From the NCBI GenBank assembly GCA_017306155.1, contig JAFKJB010000007.1, positions 1 to 64,000 of the forward strand: a stretch of 64,000 bases of DNA. The letters are read 5' to 3'. Of this stretch, positions 49,719 through 59,700 are shown in pieces; position 1 is the stretch's first letter, and every line of letters starts with the position of its first letter. Made by a program: the position numbers and the translations under genes. The notes under the pieces were generated by a model. It worked only from the letters and a program-made list of their open reading frames with translations, had not been told where the DNA came from and did not search any database. The stretch comes from Nitrosospira multiformis. Its GTDB lineage: Bacteria; Pseudomonadota; Gammaproteobacteria; Burkholderiales; Nitrosomonadaceae.

Positions 49719-51785
49719 CTAAAATTCCCCTCTCAGGCCAGCGACGAGCGCCCTGCCCGGTAATGGCGCGAAGTTCTTCAGGAAAGACGTATGGACCCGC
49801 ATATCCTCGTTGAGCAAATTTTTACCCTGCAGAAAAATCATGATGCCGTTCGACCTGATTTTCTTGATAAGATAAGTCGCCTCGACATTCACCACCGTGT
49901 AGCCCGGAGTAGGCGTTTCCAGTTCCGCCACGCGATTCTGGCGCATTATCCGCGTGACACTCACATTGGTCGTCCATGGACCCATCCTGTGATTCAGTTC
50001 CAGCCCAAACCGGAGCGGAGTGATCCGTGGGACATTGCCTCCACGATTCAATTTTCCGCGAACATAGTCGGTAAACAACCGTAAATCGATGGCATCGGGC
50101 TTCAGGGTGAATATCGCTTCAGCCTCGGCGCCATAGAATTGCGCGTTGGTTTGCGCAAAATTCTGTACCAGGAATTCGCCATTGGGGTCTAGTGCGCCGG
50201 TATCATCGGAGCGATCAGGGATGCCGTCACCATTCACGTCGGCGCTGTGGACAAAAATATAATTGTTGATCCAGTTATGAAAGAAGTTGATTTTCCACTT
50301 TACGTTCCCATCAGTCTTGCGCAGCGCCAGATCGATGTTATTAGTTGTTTCGCTGCTTAGAGCTGGATCGCCTGTCTGAAAGGTGGCAGTGCCGCGATGC
50401 GCGCCATGTATGTACAGTTCTTCTGTTGATGGAGCGCGTTGCCCTCGCGTACCGGATAGGGCAAGCCCGTAGCCATCCATGAACTTCCACAAAGTGCCCA
50501 TGGAAACGTTATAGAGATGGAATGCGCGCGATGGATCGACATTATTCTGCGGATTCTGCGTTGCGCGCTCGATCCTTCCACCGAGTTCCAGCCGCCAGCG
50601 GTCCCAGTTTCGCTCTTCGACCAGGAAAAGGCCGGCGGAATCGGATTTGGTAACCGGTACCACCGCCTCCTCGCCCAGTGCGGAAAAATTCCGGTCCTGA
50701 AACTGGAAGCCGAATACCCCCTGCCAGTTCGCTATGGGTTTATGCGCAAGCTCGGCACGGCTCTCCAATGCCTGATTCCTGAATCTTGTAGCAACCTCTC
50801 CTGAACTTTCGATTTCATTATGCTTGTAATCGTTGTAGCCGACGCGTACCTTGAGCCGCTCGAAACCGCGCAATGGCTCATTCAGCTCGCCTGACAGATC
50901 ATATCGCGTCTGCCCGAGGTCGATCTTCGAATGTTCAGGACTCGGTATGCCGTATTTGCTATCCAGCCGGGAAACCGACAGGCCGATAAAACCCTTCTCT
51001 CCGACAAACGATCCACCGATATAGCCGCCACCGGAGTTAACCGCGCTGTTTTCGACGACGCCTTTTTTACTGCTCGCCTCCGCCTGTCCCGGAATATGAT
51101 AATCCCCGGTTTTACGCCTGAAGCCACCCGCGCTCCAGGAGATGCTTCCAATACTGCCCGATGCATTCAGCGCCCCCGTACGTTCTTCGGTCGCGGTATT
51201 GCCGCGCACTTCGAAATCACCTTTCGGAGTTTTGAACAGTCGATCGGGGATTCGGCGACTTACCACGTTGACCACGCCGCCCGATTGACCGCTGCCATAG
51301 AGCAAGGTGGCCGGGCCTCGCAATATTTCGATCTGCGAAGCATTGAGCGATTCGGCTGTTACCGCATGATCCGGACTGATGCTTGAAATATCGAGGGTGC
51401 CGATGCCATTGTCGAGCACGCGAATGCGCGGCCCATTCAGACCCCGGATTATCGGACGGCCTGCGCCAGGACCAAACGAGCTTGACGCCACTCCCAGCTC
51501 GCGAGAAAGGGTATCGCCCAGGCTCGCTTCCCGTTTGCGGCGCAGATCATCGCCTTTCAATATAGAGACGGGCTGGGCTATATCCAGTTCAGTGCGGTCC
51601 TCAAAAGGGGTTGCGGTGACAACCACGGGATCGAGCACCTCAATTTTTTCCGCTTCTTGAGCCTGAACAGAGACCGCATCGAGCGCGAGCAGCAACATCG
51701 TCAGTGCCAATGCAGCGTATGGCTGCGGCCTTCCATGTGCACGAAGAACAGGTGTGCACGCAAAATCACAATTTGTACAACTCAT
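49719..51785 (-). CDS. TonB-dependent outer-membrane receptor, ZnuD-like
   Basis: The protein has 688 residues: a signal peptide ending near residue 42 (SVQAQ), a plug domain with the TonB-box-like EVLDPVVVTATPFE, FGPGAGRPIIRGLNGPRIRVLDNG and SPDHAVTAESLNASQIEILRGPATLLYGSG split only for description, then a 22-strand barrel ending in GRALVAGLRGEF with terminal Phe. The plug resembles ZnuD zinc receptors, and a Fur/Zur-type regulator lies just upstream on the same strand. Zinc uptake is therefore the best guess; other metals remain possible. I see no histidine-rich loop of the ZnuD type. Confidence 0.85.
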   Translation of the reverse strand: MSCTNCDFACTPVLRAHGRPQPYAALALTMLLLALDAVSVQAQEAEKIEVLDPVVVTATPFEDRTELDIAQPVSILKGDDLRRKREASLGDTLSRELGVASSSFGPGAGRPIIRGLNGPRIRVLDNGIGTLDISSISPDHAVTAESLNASQIEILRGPATLLYGSGQSGGVVNVVSRRIPDRLFKTPKGDFEVRGNTATEERTGALNASGSIGSISWSAGGFRRKTGDYHIPGQAEASSKKGVVENSAVNSGGGYIGGSFVGEKGFIGLSVSRLDSKYGIPSPEHSKIDLGQTRYDLSGELNEPLRGFERLKVRVGYNDYKHNEIESSGEVATRFRNQALESRAELAHKPIANWQGVFGFQFQDRNFSALGEEAVVPVTKSDSAGLFLVEERNWDRWRLELGGRIERATQNPQNNVDPSRAFHLYNVSMGTLWKFMDGYGLALSGTRGQRAPSTEELYIHGAHRGTATFQTGDPALSSETTNNIDLALRKTDGNVKWKINFFHNWINNYIFVHSADVNGDGIPDRSDDTGALDPNGEFLVQNFAQTNAQFYGAEAEAIFTLKPDAIDLRLFTDYVRGKLNRGGNVPRITPLRFGLELNHRMGPWTTNVSVTRIMRQNRVAELETPTPGYTVVNVEATYLIKKIRSNGIMIFLQGKNLLNEDMRVHTSFLKNFAPLPGRALVAGLRGEF

Positions 51786-51837
51786 GTTGATTGCCTGAAT
51801 CTGCAGGGAGACTGATAATCAGAGTGACACGGCTTTA

Positions 51838-51857
51838 CCGCCGCAAAGGGGCGGCGG
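51838..51857. repeat. GC-rich hairpin in the leader of the TonB receptor gene
   Basis: CCGCCGC (51838-51844) and GCGGCGG (51851-51857) are exact complements around six bases, about 55 bases before the receptor start. A second short palindrome, CTGATaATCAG, is at 51812-51822. No riboswitch pattern for cobalamin is visible in the 219-base gap. A role in mRNA control is possible but unproven. Confidence 0.5.
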
Positions 51858-52004
51858 GTCGAATACTGATTACCCTGGATAAATACCGGTTTACTGGGTT
51901 ACTGATATCTGCCCGATCGACCGTAAACCCTGACGATCTCGGTCAGAATCTCCTGGGGAATACCGCCAATGCCCGCCGTGTCGCCTTGTATGGCCTATGG
52001 GACG

Positions 52005-52373
52005 CTATGCTTGCGGGGGACCGCGCGTGGAGTAGGGAGTATAAGAATTGAAGAAAAGACGCTGTGGTTTTCGATAAAGACGCGCCTGGCGTCTTGTCTG
52101 ACTCGAAAATACAATTACAAGGATAGAGAAAATAACGCTGAAACCTGTCAGCGCAAGGCAGTCGAGACAGAGCCGGTCATTGTCGGCCTCGCCATCCGCC
52201 TCGCCAACCGCCGGAGGAATTACACCTTTGACTGCGACGCCCTCCACCGTTTCCAGTTCGGAAACGATGGGACTGGTGATTTCGCCGACGTGAGTCAGCG
52301 CGTGCGCCGCCTGAAGGACGGGCACCCATGCCAATACGAGCGCCAAAACCAAGAATAATTGCTTACGCAACAT
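52005..52373 (-). CDS. Small exported protein with CxxC, DUF2946-like
   Basis: The 122-residue protein has an N-terminal signal peptide or anchor (LFLVLALVLAWVPVLQAAHA), an acidic middle, the motif LCLDCLAL near 75 and a second hydrophobic helix (TGFSVIFSILVIVFS), then a basic tail. The layout resembles small DUF2946-type proteins found next to metal-uptake genes. It lies between a Fur/Zur-like regulator and a ZnuD-like receptor on the same strand. Function unknown; binding of a metal by the CxxC pair is a possibility. Confidence 0.7.
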   Translation of the reverse strand: MLRKQLFLVLALVLAWVPVLQAAHALTHVGEITSPIVSELETVEGVAVKGVIPPAVGEADGEADNDRLCLDCLALTGFSVIFSILVIVFSSQTRRQARLYRKPQRLFFNSYTPYSTRGPPQA

Positions 52374-52429
52374 TATCGGCCACCGCTATTCATCCGGCGT
52401 CTTTACTGCATCAGCAAACGATTCATCGA

Positions 52430-52879
52430 TCAGGTACATTCGGCACACAAGCCTTTAACGGTTAGCTCAATCTCCCGGGAGCGGTAACCTGCCGGCAGCT
52501 CAAAGTCATGCGCAGCCTCGAAGTCATCGAGACAGACTACCTTTGTGCAACGCAAGCATTCAAAGTGAGCGTGTGGCTGGGAATATTCATGAATATTGGC
52601 CCGAAAACGCCAGACTCTATCCGCATTCACCAGTCGATGCACAAAACCTTTCTCATTCAGCCACTCCAGCACCCGATAGAGCGTAACCCGATCAAACCGA
52701 TGTTCGCCCTTCAATCGCTCTTCAATTTCGTGATGCGTAACAGCTCGGCGTTCCGACAGTAGCATGGCAAGGGTATGAATCCGTCCGGGGGTGATACGCT
52801 CCCCGCGATAACGGATCATCTCTTCGGCTTTTTTCTGAAGATTAACCAATGGATTTGTGGATTTGCAACAGAGTTGCAT
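52430..52879 (-). CDS. Fur family transcriptional regulator, probably Zur
   Basis: The 149-residue protein has an N-terminal winged helix (ITPGRIHTLAMLL, RVTLYRVLEWLNEKGFVHR) and a metal-binding dimerisation domain with two structural CxxC pairs, CLRC near 108-111 and CAEC at the C-terminus, plus HAHFEC. This is the Fur/Zur layout. Its position ahead of a ZnuD-like receptor favours Zur, but Fur or a peroxide sensor cannot be excluded from sequence alone. No clear Zur or Fur box is visible in the flanking gaps. A shorter start (ATG at 52819, MIRYRGERIT) is also possible. Confidence 0.85.
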   Translation of the reverse strand: MQLCCKSTNPLVNLQKKAEEMIRYRGERITPGRIHTLAMLLSERRAVTHHEIEERLKGEHRFDRVTLYRVLEWLNEKGFVHRLVNADRVWRFRANIHEYSQPHAHFECLRCTKVVCLDDFEAAHDFELPAGYRSREIELTVKGLCAECT

Positions 52880-52989
52880 TTACTATAGCTGAAAAGGCAA
52901 GTATTTGCAATCTCGTGCGACGAGGTCGACATGCATCATCCCATTGACTTCACAATGTATTGATGGCAGAACAGCTGTAACAAATAACG

Positions 52990-54369
52990 ATGGAATCAGG
53001 ACGCGCTCTTTTTTTACTGCTTGCGAGCATGCTCGCCCACATCATTTCTGGATGTGCGCCCGTTTCTGCGGCCACGACGTATAGGGGAACACCCTCCAAT
53101 TATCGGGTGCTACTGAAGGGACTCAAGCCGGGTGACCGCCTGCAACTCGCCCCAGGGAATTATAAGGAGGGGCTGCCAGTCCACTATCTTCATGGAACCC
53201 CGGATGGGCCCATCACGATTAGCGGAGCCAATGGAAAAAACCGGCCGGTCTTCCTGGCGCGGCCGGGTCACAACACCATCAGCATCCTCAATTCCGGTTA
53301 TATCGTCATTCGCGATCTGGTCATCGAGGGCAATAACTTACCGGTGAGCGGAGTAAAATGCGAGGGACATGCAGACTGGGCACATCACATTACCCTCGAG
53401 GGGTTACGCATGCGCGGCCATGGCAATAATCAGCAGACCGTTGCCATCTCCACCAAATGCCCCGCCTGGAACTGGATAATACGCAACAATATCATCGAAG
53501 GCGCCGGCACGGGAATCTACCTCGGCAATTCGGATGGTCGAGCGCCGTTTGTGGCTGGTTTGATCGAGCACAATCTGATCGTTGACACGATCGGCTACAA
53601 CTTGCAGATCAAGCATCAGGCGCCGCGCCCAGTGCTTTCGGGGATGCCGCACGGACGTAACACAACGGTTATCCGCCATAATGTTTTCAGCAAGGCTGAC
53701 GGCGGATCCGGGGAGTCGGCGCGCCCTAACGTACTGGTCGGCCACTGGCCTCTCGCCGGTCCCGGCTCAAGTGATCTTTATCTCATCTATGGCAATTTCT
53801 TTTATCAGAATCCGCACGAATCATTGCTCCAGGGTGAAGGGAACATTGCTCTGTACAATAACGTGTTTGTAAATCACTCTGGCGATGCGGTTCGCATCCA
53901 GCCTCACAATGACATACCTCGATCGGTCAGTGTTTTCCACAACACCGTGCTAGCGAAGGGGACAGGCATCAGGCTGGTCCATCACGGATCAGGCTCAGGG
54001 TATCCTCAATTTGTCGTTTCCAATATTATTTTCGCAGAATCACCCGTAAACAGCGCGTTCATGAGAAGCAATCTGATCGGCAAATTCAATGAGGCTTCGA
54101 ATTATCTTGCTCGCCCGTTTGCGCCACTGGGAGAGATGAACCTTAGCCCCTTGGCGACCGTCCTGTCCAAGGCAACAAGGAACGCGGAAGATATTCCTCG
54201 TTTTACCGTCTATCCGGACGCCGATCGGGATTTCGATGGCAGTTCGTACGGCACGAAAGGAATAGGCGCATACGCCTCCGGAAAAAAAATGCCTCGTTGG
54301 CTCCCCGTACTGGAAATCAAGCCTGTACTCCCAACGCATGAAAAATCGCCGGCCCTTTTCTTCGACTGA
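52990..54369 (+). CDS. Right-handed beta-helix lipoprotein, lyase/epimerase-like
   Basis: The protein has 459 residues. The leader ends in ISGC (near residue 22), a lipobox, so it is a probable lipoprotein. PGDRLQLAPGNYKEGLPV and GPITISGANGKNRP near 45-80 match the first coil of pectate lyase/chondroitinase-B-like beta-helices, followed by many short strand repeats (RDLVIEGNN, IIRNNIIEGAG, VIRHNVFSKADG, ALYNNVFVNHSG). Catalytic residues and substrate cannot be assigned. The 3' end overlaps the next gene, for a VanZ-like membrane protein, by 32 bases, suggesting coupled expression and a role on a cell-surface glycan. Confidence 0.85.
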   Translation: MESGRALFLLLASMLAHIISGCAPVSAATTYRGTPSNYRVLLKGLKPGDRLQLAPGNYKEGLPVHYLHGTPDGPITISGANGKNRPVFLARPGHNTISILNSGYIVIRDLVIEGNNLPVSGVKCEGHADWAHHITLEGLRMRGHGNNQQTVAISTKCPAWNWIIRNNIIEGAGTGIYLGNSDGRAPFVAGLIEHNLIVDTIGYNLQIKHQAPRPVLSGMPHGRNTTVIRHNVFSKADGGSGESARPNVLVGHWPLAGPGSSDLYLIYGNFFYQNPHESLLQGEGNIALYNNVFVNHSGDAVRIQPHNDIPRSVSVFHNTVLAKGTGIRLVHHGSGSGYPQFVVSNIIFAESPVNSAFMRSNLIGKFNEASNYLARPFAPLGEMNLSPLATVLSKATRNAEDIPRFTVYPDADRDFDGSSYGTKGIGAYASGKKMPRWLPVLEIKPVLPTHEKSPALFFD

Positions 54370-56542
54370 ACACCATTCCGGAACGCGAATCCTCGCGATC
54401 ATCCTGCTGCTGATTGCTTACGGGTCACTATACCCCGGCAATTTTTCCGCCCCTCCCGCCGGCAGTGTTCAAAGATTTCTTACTGACTTCCACTGGTTCA
54501 CTTCCCTGGGGGATGTATTAGGCAATATCGCACTGTTTTTTCCACTGGGCATGGCCGGCGTTATCTTTCGGCGTTCCAGAGCGAGCGACAGGAACGGGTT
54601 CATCATCCTGTTTTTTCTGTCATTCGCGTACGCATTCGCTCTTCAGTTTGCACAGATTTGGCTGCCGTCCCGATCTGCAGCGTTAACCGATGTGATGTGG
54701 AATGAGGTGGGCACGATCTCGGGCATGGGGGCCGCTCACCTTGTTGAGACACATTTCAGGAAGAATAAAGGGAAGGCAATGTCATTCCATTATTCTTCTC
54801 TCCTTCCATTATCGATATTGGCGCTGTGGTTGCTCAGTCAATTGATGCCCCTGGTTCCCTCTCTGGATTGGCAGAAATTCAAGGACGCGCTGAAGCCGCT
54901 TTTCCTCGATTTCAGCTTCTCCTTCCCGGAACTCCTTCTGCAGGCAGCCGGTATGTTTGCTGTTGCCAGCGCAATACTGGCATTGAACCGCCCGCTGGCC
55001 TTGTGGTTGACAGGTATGCTTGCACTAACCCTGCTGGGAAAAATTGTCACCGTGAATCTGACCTTGAATGCATCGACCGTAACCGGATTGCTGGCGGGCT
55101 ATGCAGGATGCCTCGTGGCGCTGCGGCTTGGCCGAGCGAGGATAATCATTGAAACAGCCTTCCTGGCACTCCTCATCGCCTGGACCATTGTCGGAATAAC
55201 GCCTTTCTCTCCCGGTTCGGGGGGCAGCTTCAATGGGATTCCGTTTGCAACCATGCTCCAGGGATCAATGGAAGCTGCCGCCCGAGGATTGTCGCAATCT
55301 CTGTTTATTTATACTTCTCTGCTTTGGCTGGCGCAGAAACTGGGAATCGGCCACTACAAAGCCGTAGCCGGTGTTGTCATATGGTCATTTCTGATCGAAC
55401 TCATGCAGATGGGCCTGCTGGGCCGGGTGGCAGATATTACCGAACCTGTATTGGTGCTGCTGGTTGGATTTGCATTACACGCGATACAGAACGCGGAAAC
55501 AGCTTCTTCAGAACCACTCGCCCCTGCTATTCCAAGGAAACCGGGCACAGAAATGAGTGGAGAAATAAGCGCAGAAGCGGGCTATAGGCGTTTGCTTGCC
55601 CGAACCGCAGCAGGAATTGTCATATGGGTAGCGATTGCCTGGGTAATCACAAAGTCTTCCTTGACTCCTTATAATGTCAGGGAACTGGTATATGAAGGAC
55701 ACCCTTTCCGATCCCTGCTGCTGCTAGGCCTGCTGCTGTACTGGACACTGGGTTTTCCGGTGCTGATCTTGCAGTGGCTGATGCGAGGGGGGCGATATCT
55801 GCTCGCTTTTGTGCCGCTGGTCTTGCTGCACAGTCTAGTCGCATGGCTGCTGGTATGGGCTGCCGTACCCACGGAGAGCATCCATGACGTGGTTGGGTCA
55901 CCTGTTCTGGGTTGGCCGTGGGAATGGGAACTGCTGGGACGTTTCGTGGCATTGTTCAGCATATGGAGTGTGGCAGCGACGATGGGCAGTCTCATCGGTG
56001 CAGGGCATTTTCTTGAGAATCCGGGGACAGCACTATCCGGATGGGCACTCGGCGCCTGCGCGATTATGCCAGTTGCTTATCACGTCGTCGTGCGCGAAGC
56101 CTCCACGGATAATCTGGTCGAACTCATGGCGGATAATGGCAGCGCAGGCGCCTTTTTCCTGATCAGCCTGGCTATGATCATACTCACGTTTGCTGGAACG
56201 AAAGCAGGATTGGCGTTCGTTGTGCGAGGGAAGGACATAATAAGGACGGCGATATGGGTACTCGTGGCTGGCGTTTTAAGCTACCTTGCGCTATATTCCG
56301 GCCTTGAGCAGGTAATTATCAAGTACGGGCAGGTTTTTTCCGCGATGCAGTTCCTGCTGAGCAGTGATCGCGCTCAGCTTGCAGGTCCAGGTGAGTTATT
56401 GCTTCGATACGCCGTGGTCTATTTTGGTATGGTCATCGCAATCGTGACGGTGCAGAATCCAATATGGCATTGGTTTACCAGGCTATTGCCTCGACCGACC
56501 AGGACTCGCGATATTATTCCCGCGGAGAACCGCTCAGCTTGA
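54338..56542 (+). CDS. Large VanZ-like membrane protein
   Basis: A 734-residue polytopic membrane protein with some 18 hydrophobic segments. The first VanZ-like module covers about 15-140 (AYGSLYPGNFS, LGDVLGNIALFFPLGMAG, QIWLPSRSAALTDVMWNEVG). A second occurs near 320-390 (FLIELMQMGLLGRVADITEPVL). The remaining 330 residues are membrane segments with an unknown relationship; SSLTPYNVRELV near 447 hints at a third VanZ-type start. VanZ proteins are of unknown biochemical role, with links to glycopeptide resistance. The ATG at 54338 is inside the end of the beta-helix gene and has no ribosome site of its own, so coupling is likely. Confidence 0.8.
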   Translation: MKNRRPFSSTEHHSGTRILAIILLLIAYGSLYPGNFSAPPAGSVQRFLTDFHWFTSLGDVLGNIALFFPLGMAGVIFRRSRASDRNGFIILFFLSFAYAFALQFAQIWLPSRSAALTDVMWNEVGTISGMGAAHLVETHFRKNKGKAMSFHYSSLLPLSILALWLLSQLMPLVPSLDWQKFKDALKPLFLDFSFSFPELLLQAAGMFAVASAILALNRPLALWLTGMLALTLLGKIVTVNLTLNASTVTGLLAGYAGCLVALRLGRARIIIETAFLALLIAWTIVGITPFSPGSGGSFNGIPFATMLQGSMEAAARGLSQSLFIYTSLLWLAQKLGIGHYKAVAGVVIWSFLIELMQMGLLGRVADITEPVLVLLVGFALHAIQNAETASSEPLAPAIPRKPGTEMSGEISAEAGYRRLLARTAAGIVIWVAIAWVITKSSLTPYNVRELVYEGHPFRSLLLLGLLLYWTLGFPVLILQWLMRGGRYLLAFVPLVLLHSLVAWLLVWAAVPTESIHDVVGSPVLGWPWEWELLGRFVALFSIWSVAATMGSLIGAGHFLENPGTALSGWALGACAIMPVAYHVVVREASTDNLVELMADNGSAGAFFLISLAMIILTFAGTKAGLAFVVRGKDIIRTAIWVLVAGVLSYLALYSGLEQVIIKYGQVFSAMQFLLSSDRAQLAGPGELLLRYAVVYFGMVIAIVTVQNPIWHWFTRLLPRPTRTRDIIPAENRSA

Positions 56543-56715
56543 TTTTCCCGTTCCCATTCCCGAATGAGCTTCTCATCCTCGCCTGAACTGCCGAGGGTAA
56601 GCCTGTACGGAATATTGAAATTTCCGCTGATGCCTTCGGCTGCGGTGGGAGTAAGAGGCCCAGTTTAGCCCTACAGCATCGAACAAAAATGCGCAGCTCT
56701 CTCTGAGCCACATCA

Positions 56716-59700
56716 TTGAGTAACGCCACGAACTCAGGACAATATCAGCTCAACAGGTCATCGCTTGTTGGGCCTGTCCTGGTCTATCTGGTGATTATCG
56801 TATATGGAAGCTTGATTCCATTCCATTGGAATGGTCTCTCGCTTGACGCCGCATGGGTAAATTTCCAGCATATCCCGCTGTTGAAACTGGGAGTAGCCAG
56901 CCGCGCAGACCTGGTAGCCAACCTGCTTTTATATATCCCTTTCGGACTGCTGCTCTGCGGTTGGCTGGTCGGAGAAGATCGACAACCCCGGTTAATGTCG
57001 ATCGGCATGCTGTTGTCGTTGCTGTTTTCATTGACAGTTGCGCTAGGCGTGGAATTTATCCAGCAATTTTTTGCTCCTCGAACCGTCTCGCTGAACGATA
57101 TTTTTGCAGAGCTTGCCGGCTCGATATTAGGAATCGCGCTCTGGCCTGTCATTGGGAAATACCTGACGCTTCTGCCACGAACCATTGCCAGTGGAGGTGT
57201 GCAGGCACGACAGGGTGTACTGATCGCGTACGTCCTGCTGTATGCGGTACTCAGCTTATTTCCTTATGATTTTCTACTGTCCTTCGACGAATGGCGGGAC
57301 AAATTGGCCTCCGGTAACGCCGGATGGGTTTTTGCCCCGAATTGCGGTGAAAAATGCTTTTTACGACTCATCCCGGAGGCGCTACTGGCTGCCCCGCTGG
57401 CCGCGCTGATCTTTCAGCATTCCAGACAATACCATCTACCTTCCCTGCTTCTTTCCGCAGCAATTACGGGCGCAATACTGGGCGTTCTGATCGAAAGCCT
57501 GCAATTGACGATTGCATCCGGCATCAGCCAGGGGGCCTCGGTTATCTCACGTGCGGCAGGCCTGACACTTGGAGCCGGACTGATACCGTTCGCCAGCAAC
57601 CTGGATTGGCTGGCATTGCGCCGATATATCAAACCGGTACTGGGCCTGTGCATCCTCCCCTACCTTGGGGCGCTTGCGTGGCTGAACGGCTGGTTTTCGG
57701 GCGAGCGGCTGGGTGCATCCGAAGGTTTGGAGAGGCTTGGAGACATACGCTTTATACCGTTTTACTATCACTACTTCACCACTGAAACAGCCGCGCTTAT
57801 AAGCCTGTTATTTCAAGCCGCGCTTTATCTACCTATCGGGGCAGGCTTATGGATCTGGCGCTGGAGCTGTTTCCCGAGCGGGTGGCAGCAAGACTTCCAG
57901 CGGAGAGCAGCCGTTGCTGGACTGGTCGCCGGAATAGCTGCATGTATTATTGAAGCCGGCAAGCTCTTCATTGCCGAGAAGCATCCAGATCCAACCAATG
58001 TCCTGATAGCGGCAGCGGCAGCGATGGGAGCATATCGCCTGCTCCATGCATTATCTCCCACTCAACCAGACACCACGGCATCATCTGCGCAGCTCAAGCC
58101 CGAGGAAACTGCCCCGCGTCATTATTTGCCTCCGGTTCTGGGAAAGTTTGCGGAAATCCATCGATCTGAGCGGCTTTTCTCTAATGAACGTCCTCATTGG
58201 GCAGTGGCCGCTGGTATTCTCGCTATCGTTGTTGCGGCCTGGGCTGCGATAACGACTCCACTCGGCGCAGGCTGGGTTTCCTTATCTCTTATCGTATATG
58301 CAGCATTGATCTGGTGGCAACCCGGTCTATGGCTCGTCTGGGTGCCCGCCTTGTTACCCCTGCTTGATCTAACGCATTGGACCGGCCGATTGTTCTGGAC
58401 CGAATTTGATACGGTACTTCTGGTTACCCTGGGCGTGGCCTATCTCAGGCTCGGCTCCAGGCTGCCTCCGCAACGCTCGTTGAGAAAGCTGGGACGATGG
58501 CTGTTCTTCCTTTTTATACTGTCCGCAGCAATCAGCTTCATCATCGGCTTGTTCCCGCTGGCGGCACTCGACCATAACGCCTTCTCGAGCTACATCAGTT
58601 CTTATAATGCGTTACGGGCGGTCAAAGGTTTGTTATTTGTTCTGGCTTTTATGCCTTTGCTGGCACTTCAATGGGAAGAGCCGCTGCGCGCCACAAACCG
58701 CCTAGCTCTGGGAATGACGCTGGGGCTGGCAGGAACGGTAGCTTATGTATTGTGGGAACGCGCTACATTCCCGGGACTTTTCAATTTCGAGAATGACTAT
58801 CGCATTACCGGACCTTTCCCGGGCATGCATGTTGGCGGAGCTTATATCGAAGCCTTTTTGACGGCTGCGTTGCCGTTCGTGGCACTTCTTGCATGGGGGC
58901 AACGCCGCGCCTGGGTTACGGTATTGGCGGTGGGCCTGTATGGCTTGGGGGGATATAGTGTGATGGTGACGTTCTCCCGCGGCGGCCAGGCAGCTTTTGC
59001 ATTGGCGAGCCTGGTTCTGCTGCTCGGCTTCCTGAAGCTTGCAGCACATGGGCGTTCGCATCGCTTTTCCAACATGATAGCAGTGAGCATAATTGTCGGA
59101 GTTGCGGCAGTCATCACATGGCCCATTTTCAGCGGACAATATAGCCAGGCACGCTGGGCAACAGCAGAGCAGGACATGGAGGCGCGCACCACGCATTGGG
59201 CTGATGCCATTAGTATTGCCCAGAGGCAAAATGCGTCGCTTTTTGGCATGGGCTTAGGCTCGTTTCCAGCAGCCTATTTCTGGAATTCGAATGCACCCTC
59301 TCGCCCCGCCACTTATGGATTCATCAGCAAAAACGGAAACAGCATATTACGGCTCGGCAGTGGTAGTCCTCTATATTTCGAACAGATCGTGGCGGTTGTA
59401 GCGGAGCAATGGTATACGCTGTCAATGGATTTGCGTGCGGAAACCGGAAACCCGACGCTGATCGCAACGGTCTGCGAAAAAGCAATGCTTTATTCTTACA
59501 CCTGTACGCACGTGCCGCTGCAGGATAATGCAGGTAATAGGGATTGGTCTCATTTTGAGATGCAAATTCATGCCACGAATTTTGGCCCTCCGGGAAGCCG
59601 GCTCACGCGGCCAGTAAAATTATCACTCTATAACAGCCAGCCCGGCACTGTAGTGGATGTAGACAATGTCACGCTGCTGGATATCTCCGGAAAAAACCTG

